Shown here in pieces: positions 57,583-64,000 of a stretch of 64,000 bases of DNA (position 1 is its first letter; each line of letters starts with the position of its first letter). A program made the translations under genes and the position numbers. Source of the DNA: Cardinalis cardinalis (lineage: Eukaryota; Chordata; Aves; Passeriformes; Cardinalidae); contig JACDOX010000007.1 of assembly GCA_014549065.1 (NCBI GenBank), positions 9,159,648 to 9,223,647 of the forward strand, given 5' to 3'. The notes beneath the pieces are model-generated. The model was not told where the DNA came from, did no database searches, and saw only the letters and a program-made list of their open reading frames with translations.

Positions 57583-59499
57583 ATGTGAATTGCAGTACTC
57601 TGTGAGCAACAGGTGCTTCATCTGACAAAGACTCACCACTTTGTTCTGCTGTTCACATTTTTTTCTATGTGTATTTTGGCGAGGCAATATCTGTTCCACC
57701 CTAGTTGGCTTTCCAATTTTTGCTTTCCTTGGTGCTCTCTCATAGACAGTTCTCTGATGTGTACCTGAACAGAAAAAAATGGTTAAATGTGGTCAAATCA
57801 TTTCAAGAGAAAGCATCCTCCTGATCTACATGTGATATAAATCAGTTTTTTCTACANTTTAATGTGTTAGAATGATAATACTGCAAGATAAATCATCCAT
57901 ATATTATTAGGAGAGAGGTAAAGACCATCCAGTCATTCTATCCAGGATTCACGTTACTTATCAGTGCATTCCCACCCTGGAATCTGCATTCCTTCCTTAT
58001 CAGCTGTTCATATTTCTGCTGCANATCAGCAAATGCCACATAAGGAAAAAAGCCCTGATGATTTGATAAAAGAAAAGATGTCTTGTACAAAGTGTAACAG
58101 TAACTTAAATTTTTCTACAGTATCATTTGTACCCGAGCAGCCAAACCCCTGGTTAAAATATTCATATCCACAAATCAGCTCACTACTCTTTCTAGTGTGT
58201 TTCTGAATGAGTTTTATCTTCTACAATCCCCTAAAGCAATACATTCTAAAATGTAATTATGTGTTATGAAAAAAACCTTTCATTTATTTTAAATTCTTAT
58301 TGATACCTTAGTTTGGTTGTGGATGGGTTACTTGGATGTGATAAACCAATAGTTTTTCCCTGTTATTTTTTGTTATATCTTCTGTTGTCTAAACCTAGGA
58401 AGCCTAGTTTATTTTTATCTCCCTTCACATGAAGACTGTTCTAAACCACTGATTTGGCCTGTTACATTTCTCTGGAGTATTTCTGGGTCTCCTGGATCAG
58501 CTCCAGCATGCTTTTGTTGCCACCTTCCTGCTCTTGGGAACCCATGCTCTTAAAAGCTAGGGGCAGATGATACAGTCATCTCACATAATGANAGTCAAAA
58601 ATTTTATTCTCTAACCATAATCCCAAAGGATTCTAACAGCAGCTTTGAAAAATACCCACAGGCTCAGCAAGTCTTGACCACATGGCTCCCAAGGCAAAAC
58701 TAAGGAACCTCCTGGGTATTCTCAGCAGTAGCTGAAAGGCAGTCCTCCAGCGTTTCTAGTATTTTACTGCGCTTAAAAATGAGAATTCTGATAGATCAGC
58801 TAACAGGCCTGAAAGTCTGACCTTATCCAAAGAATAATAAAGGAGGGATTAAAATGTTCCTTTGATAAAGATATTTTAAAAGTATGCTCCTCTGAATAAA
58901 TTTGCTTCAGCTCCCAGAGCCCTTCTTGCATCTCCTCNTTAAAAATTATATCAATAATTTTTATGTTTTATCTGTTGCTATGTGCCATCTTTGTGAGTTC
59001 TGTTAGATCACCATAGGTGAATTAAAAGCATTGTTTAAAACTGTGCTGGTTGAGGATACTCCACAACATCTTGTTCCAGATATCTTTTCCTATTCAGAAT
59101 TTGTCAAATTCAAGAACTAGGAGTCAGCTGTGAAATCTGATCACAGATACAAACACTTAGCAACATTTGGGACACNGCTTTGGTTTGGACTCCTCTTCCC
59201 TGTGAAAAACTGTCTGGGGAGCCATGGTCTGCAGTAAATCATTTTGGGTGGGAGGATGGTGAGGAGCCTTCAGCCACCAGAGTTCCTGGCAAGACATCTC
59301 TCAGCCGTTTGACTCCCAGAGAGGTGGCAACAGCCTTCCAAGCTCCAGGTTCTGCATTTTCCAGGGATTTCTTGGCTGCTATGGCTTCAGCAGTATTCAC
59401 ACAAGGTAACTCACCAACCAGTGGTTAAGCCCAGTGGCAGATACTAATNGCAGCAGCCTCTTTCCATTTCTCAAGTCCATTTTAAATTAATAAGAATGT
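57583..59499. other. Intergenic, nothing recognised
   Basis: AT-rich to mixed. The frame at 59,180-59,428 is open but has no family features. Confidence 0.5.
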
Positions 59500-59965
59500 T
59501 CCCCTTCTGTTTTTCATCCACAAAGAGACCCCCTTCGCATATTAATTTAATGTTAAATTGATGGATTAAATTATACCAAGCTCAAAATCAATTCTGCACA
59601 TATTCATTAGAACGGACTAAATCCCTTAGTAAGGATAAAGCACAGAAAATGCATTTAGAGACACTGATAAGTCCAGGTCCATTATATGTCATTTTAAACA
59701 AAGAGCAAAAAAAAGGCCCTTTGGAGACGCTCTATCAGCTATTAAACAGAGACATTGCATGCACGGGGAGATTGATGATTAGCATTTCCATTCTCAGAAC
59801 GGCTCTCCCTGGGCTGATGATAACAAGTAAATGCCTCTTCATGTCTTTGTCACAGTTCACAGAGAAGCAGATGCCCAGACTAAGCTTTTCCCCTTTGTCT
59901 TTCCTCTTGTGCAATCAGTTAACAAGTGCAAAAGCACAACAGTATCTGCTGTTTGCTGGAATTCT
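59500..59965. other. Candidate conserved non-coding element (long)
   Basis: About 450 bp of high-complexity sequence without isolated N: ttcgcatattaatttaatg, attgatggattaaattatac (GGATTA at 59,563-59,568), cattagaacggactaaatcc, gtccaggtccattatatgtc, ggagattgatgattagcatt, gggctgatgataacaagtaa and gcaatcagttaacaagtgca. It has many homeodomain, OTX-like and GATA-like cores. Together with the block at 44.8 kb it is my best enhancer candidate. The open frame over its right part is not gene-like. Confidence 0.42.
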
Positions 59966-62460
59966 CTGATCTCTGGTAGGATCAGGTGGCAATTTTACAT
60001 ATTTTTCTTTTTCTTTCTCANACTGGCCATTGCTTTTGCAAAAGCCCCCCTGAGTGTAAGCTCATTACCCTACTCACTAGCATGGGAGGTTTCTCATCTG
60101 ATGACATGGGACAGACCATCTTTCACACGGCTGCTATCCAGGAGAACTCTTCTGGTCTACAATATCAAAGTCCAAGCTCTAGACTCTCTTTAGCTTATTT
60201 TTGGCATTCCAACACTCAGCTTTGAACCTGAATCCAGATCTCATAAATGTCCTGTTTCTAAAAAGGAACAATCTAAGTCCAAATTCTCTAAAACTGAGAA
60301 TTTCAGAAGCTTGTGTTCATCTATATCTTCACCTAAGATATGCTACCCACTTCTGCTTTAACAAGCTTGGGATTTTTCTTGACACTGCCTCTTTCTGAAG
60401 ACAGCATCTACCACAGAAGAAATGCTGTTCTTTTAATGAGTACTAGGCTTGTTTGAGGAAAAACATTTCATTTTCCAGATGTCTGTTTTCTGGATAGAAG
60501 CAACTATCTAGACTGCTTAGGAAGGGCAGTTCTGCCTTTGTTTTGTTTGGCACCTAGAAGTGCTCTCACTCAGTGAAAGGAAGGGGAGGAGCAGNGCCCC
60601 AAGGTTCATTGGAGTCCTGAGCTGGGCATTTTCCAGATACAATCCCTATGGATTACCCTGCCTTGGGATGAGCTGTGGAGATGGAGAACAGAGCCTGTTT
60701 AAACAGATCTGTTAGGCACAAGAAAATCTCAAAAGCAGGCAGGACTATGTATTCCCTCATGAAGAGAATAGGGAAAGGGAAAGAGAAAGAAGGTAAAGTA
60801 ATAGGTTTGGAAACAATTATACTAATTTTTCACTTCTTTTTTTTTTCAATTTCAAGCTCAGATTCACAACATTTGATATTGTGAAACTGGCATAACTTTA
60901 CCTAGAGTCCAGCTCATTATTCTAGTCCCTGCAGCTTCTCCACAATAGGAGGCTGAGGATCATTACCAGAGGTGTAATATCTGCTCTCTATTAATATTTT
61001 CTAGTTTAGTTTGCAATGATTTCTAGCTCAAAAGTGAAGAAAAGAGACTGTAACTATGTACGAATGGACAAGAATTATAATCAAAGTACGACAAAATTTC
61101 TAAAAATGTGTTTTAAGAATATCTGTAAATTCAATGGATTTGATCCCATTTCACAGATACTGAAGGTCATACTGATAGTCTTCCAGCTCATTCTGCATGA
61201 AAACTAATTTGATAGGAAAAGGCACAGAGTATTGTGTGCCTTACATCAAGTAACAAAGTTGTTACAGATACCTTCTCTTTTTAAGCGTGATATCTTAAAT
61301 TTCTGTAAAAAAAAGGCAGAACAACTTTTTGACTACTGGGCTGCTTTTCAGAAAATTTTGTGGTATGCCCAGAGTTGTCCATTACATTAGGTGAAATATC
61401 AAAATTGCTAACACAATTTTATGCCTAATCCCTAGTGTGGGAAGTGAAATTGTGACAGATGGTTGCTGTACTCATTACCCCTTTATTCAAAATGAGTAAT
61501 GATTCACCATTAAATCCCACTAAAAAGAGTGTATCTATTCATGTAACAAGGTTTACTCAGTGTAACCAAAGAATCTGGTCTTTATTTTGTCAAGAGCTTT
61601 ACATTTCAAATCCATAAAGTTGAGCTAATAGTACTCATTTACCTTTGCACCCAAGGCTGGGGATGACTTGAATACAAAACATTTTTTCCTGTGGTAAACA
61701 TAATTGCCTGTCTTTTTATAGAAACTAAGGACATATTAAGTTTGGTGTTAGGCAGTGAGGATCTCTCCTCTAGGCCTGTGTCTAATGTTAATTTGTTATG
61801 AAGTAAGATGTTAATTTGTTATGAAGTAAATTTGACCTCAGTGAAAGAAAAAGGTGGACTTCTGTCTTATAGCTAAAAATTTCTGGAAAATTCTCTTTGA
61901 AAAATAGTATTTGTGACAAAGACAGGAAGAATAAACTTATTTCCATAAAAATCCAGTAGATCAGAGGGTTTCATGGCATGTTTGGCCTTATTGAATTGAA
62001 ATGTTAATGAAGAAAAAAAATTCTGTTTCTTTTTTTATTGAGAAAAACATATTTTATAATATGTAAAGCACATTTGGAACTTTCCAATTTTTTATTTTGA
62101 GAATTGACTAAAAACTAATCCACATATAGCTCATATGTGTTGATATAATATTTAATACTTCTATTAATTATTTTTATCAATTGAAATAGTGGGAAAGCAA
62201 TTACTTTTGCTAAAGGGTTAAATTTTGATTTACCAGCAATAGCTACTTATGATTTTATGTCTTGCCATAAATATTTCAGTGTTTATTCTCAGTGGGTAAA
62301 TATAAAATCTTTTTCTAAACATACAGGCTTTCTGGCTACGTTATAAGGGCTGTTAATCACTTGCAACTGGGCTTGGTTAAACAATTACTGTTAAAAAAGT
62401 TTGAGTCAAAATTTTTTCTTTCCAGAAACCAACTGGAAGCAGACACATCAAATCTTAAAT
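59966..62460. other. Intergenic, nothing recognised apart from a small duplication
   Basis: AT-rich. No gene or named repeat; a 23-bp duplication lies at 61,785-61,830. Confidence 0.5.
61785..61830. repeat. Tandem duplication, 23-bp period
   Basis: The word atgttaatttgttatgaagt starts at 61,785 and again at 61,808. The copies are nearly identical, so the duplication is recent. Confidence 0.88.
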
Positions 62461-62511
62461 GGGAGAGGAGAGGAGAGGAGAGGAGAGGAGAGGAGAGGAG
62501 AGGAGAGGAGA
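62461..62511. repeat. (GGAGA)n pentamer microsatellite running into a gap
   Basis: About ten GGAGA/AGGAG units run directly into the N run, so the assembly broke in the repeat and its true length is unknown. Confidence 0.97.
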
Positions 62512-62631
62512 NNNNNNNNNNNNNNNNNNNNNNNNNNNNNNNNNNNNNNNNNNNNNNNNNNNNNNNNNNNNNNNNNNNNNNNNNNNNNNNNNNNNNNNNN
62601 NNNNNNNNNNNNNNNNNNNNNNNNNNNNNNN
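62512..62631. other. Assembly gap (120 Ns)
   Basis: An N run directly after the pentamer repeat, with unique DNA resuming at 62,632. It probably contains more of the repeat. Confidence 0.99.
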
Positions 62632-64000
62632 AGAGCTTTTTAGGATTAGGATTATTAGTAAATTCTTTTTTTTTACTAGATATTCTCACTTGAAATTTAG
62701 TATCTACTTTGTAAACAAGTAAATCGATGAGTCACAGAAATTAAAAAAGCAATCCCCTTCCTCCCACAAACTTGGTGTTGAAGANAAGGTGTCAGTTTGT
62801 TTATTCAGAAAAAAGTAGTATTTCATGAGCAGATATTTCATCTGAAAAGAACAGGTTGCACATTTTCATTTCCAGAAATCAGATCAATATTCAATGTGTA
62901 CAAAGGAGTGTATCTTTGGATTTTCTATTTGAAAACATTGTGGCTTGATTCACAAGGGCCCTTGGGTGCTGAGTGCTGCAGCGTTTCTCTTCCAGGCAGT
63001 TTTGCCTAGTGGAGCTCTCAGCTGTGAACTAGGCAGAATCAGGTTCTTTGCAGAAAATACAGTCAAACTAAAGAGTCTGGGAATGGGATTTGCAGAAACC
63101 AGCACAAGAAGCTACAGCTGCTGAGGGAGGCAATGCTGGTAGGAAGGCTGTAGGTTAAGNCCTCACAGGATTCTTGATGTTTATCTCCTGTTGGTGTTCA
63201 TAACCAAGACCTTTCCCCTGGAATAAGGCACTGAGGCTTTTTTCCAAGCATTGAGGGTGGTGTAGTCCTTTGTTCCCACCAAAGAAGTGTCAGAGCTAAT
63301 ATTGCAGTATCCCCTTCTTCTCTGCTCCTTTTCCCTTCCCTGTCTCTGTCTATTCCAGAATACTGATGGTTAAATTATCTTCCATGATCAACNTAAACCA
63401 GGTTCAAGCCTCTCTTCGCAGGGATAAGTCCAAGTCAGTTTATGTGAGCCTGGCTAGCACATGAAATGAGCAGAGGATGTCTCACTTATAAATCTTGGTG
63501 ATACTCTGAGCAGCACCAAGCAATTTGGGAGCCCCGTGGCTTGCTTACCTGTGCACATCACTCACATTTCTGGTGATACAGAATCTGCTATTCAGCCCAA
63601 GCAGGTAACATGACTTTAATCCCCTACCTGTTTTTCACTCTGAGATCAGTTAATTCCAGTTTTCTTTCATCTACTTAAAGCTAAATGCAGACATGANCAT
63701 TTATGGATATATTTATGGATATTTGGTTAATGTGGTAATTTGTTCCTGCTTTAATGCAATAAGTCCCCAGTCACTTGTTAATGAAAACAGTGTTTATTCT
63801 TGTCTGCATTTTGTGGATTAGAGGAGGGTGGTTGGCTTGCCACACTCAGTGGTCAAATGCCATTTCAACAAAATCCCAACTTTATTTGCATCCTCTGTTG
63901 AGGTGGACGCTTCTACTTTTTAATGTAAATAGAACACCTGCACTTTTCAATCACTTCTGAACAATTTAACACTGAAAGAAATAAATATTTCTCTTCTAAA
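62632..64000. other. Intergenic, nothing recognised
   Basis: Mixed to AT-rich sequence up to the right edge. No gene, exon or named repeat supported. Confidence 0.5.

Noticed and set aside
57499..57699. Minus-strand Gly-Glu repeat protein
   Set aside because: It is the translated (GGAGAA) hexamer microsatellite.
62357..62722. Frames spanning the N run near the right end
   Set aside because: They consist mainly of unknown bases and the translated pentamer repeat.
1..64000. CRISPR arrays, operons, prophage or other prokaryotic systems
   Set aside because: The window is vertebrate nuclear DNA. The only regular repeats are microsatellites, small duplications and one 172-bp tandem array without spacers.

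Overview
The window looks like bird nuclear DNA, most likely from a songbird. It is an AT-rich, gene-poor vertebrate sequence with one CpG island at its left edge. Its interspersed repeats are 3'-anchored CR1 LINE fragments of several ages, an old MIR-like SINE and one solo retroviral LTR of a type I associate with passerine genomes. There are no prokaryotic-style operons, and almost all of the many short open frames are chance or repeat-derived.

Genes (about 1-1,560). Two nuclear genes for mitochondrial proteins lie head to head in the CpG island. NDUFS6 (complex I accessory subunit) runs leftward; only its first coding exon (609 to 463) and part of intron 1 are present. MRPL36 (mitochondrial ribosomal protein bL36m) runs rightward and is complete, with its whole reading frame at 864-1,181, a probable 5'UTR intron (736-853) and a poly(A) signal at 1,535-1,540. 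The start codons are 254 bp apart and share a promoter that contains a CACGTG box and an ETS/NRF-2-type CTTCCGG site. From memory, the same pair is neighbours next to IRX4 in human (5p15.33), so the left side probably leads to IRX4 and the right side is the MRPL36-LPCAT1 intergenic region.

Gene desert (about 1,560-64,000). I find no further protein-coding exon I can defend. Repeats seen: MIR-like SINE (3.57-3.72 kb); CR1 pieces at 13.26-14.67, 31.81-32.08, 42.08-42.59, 47.75-48.21, 48.93-49.08, 49.19-49.48 and 53.75-53.86 kb; older CR1/L3-like remnants near 8.5, 27.4, 38.75, 52.7 and 55.8 kb; an LTR at 39.85-40.28 kb; a 172-bp tandem repeat with telomere-like hexamers at 23.60-24.05 kb; and several microsatellites. 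Some repeat-free, high-complexity blocks rich in homeodomain-type TAAT/ATTA sites (9.4, 21.8-22.4, 29.9, 32.9, 34.7-35.6, 36.5, 44.8-45.1 and 59.5-59.96 kb) look like conserved non-coding elements. That is an inference from texture and needs an alignment to test.

Data quality: there are two N runs (18,754-18,804 and 62,512-62,631) and many isolated single Ns. Both Ns inside the MRPL36 frame fall at fourfold-degenerate third positions, which suggests that the isolated Ns are masked heterozygous sites. I found no novel multi-gene system in this window.
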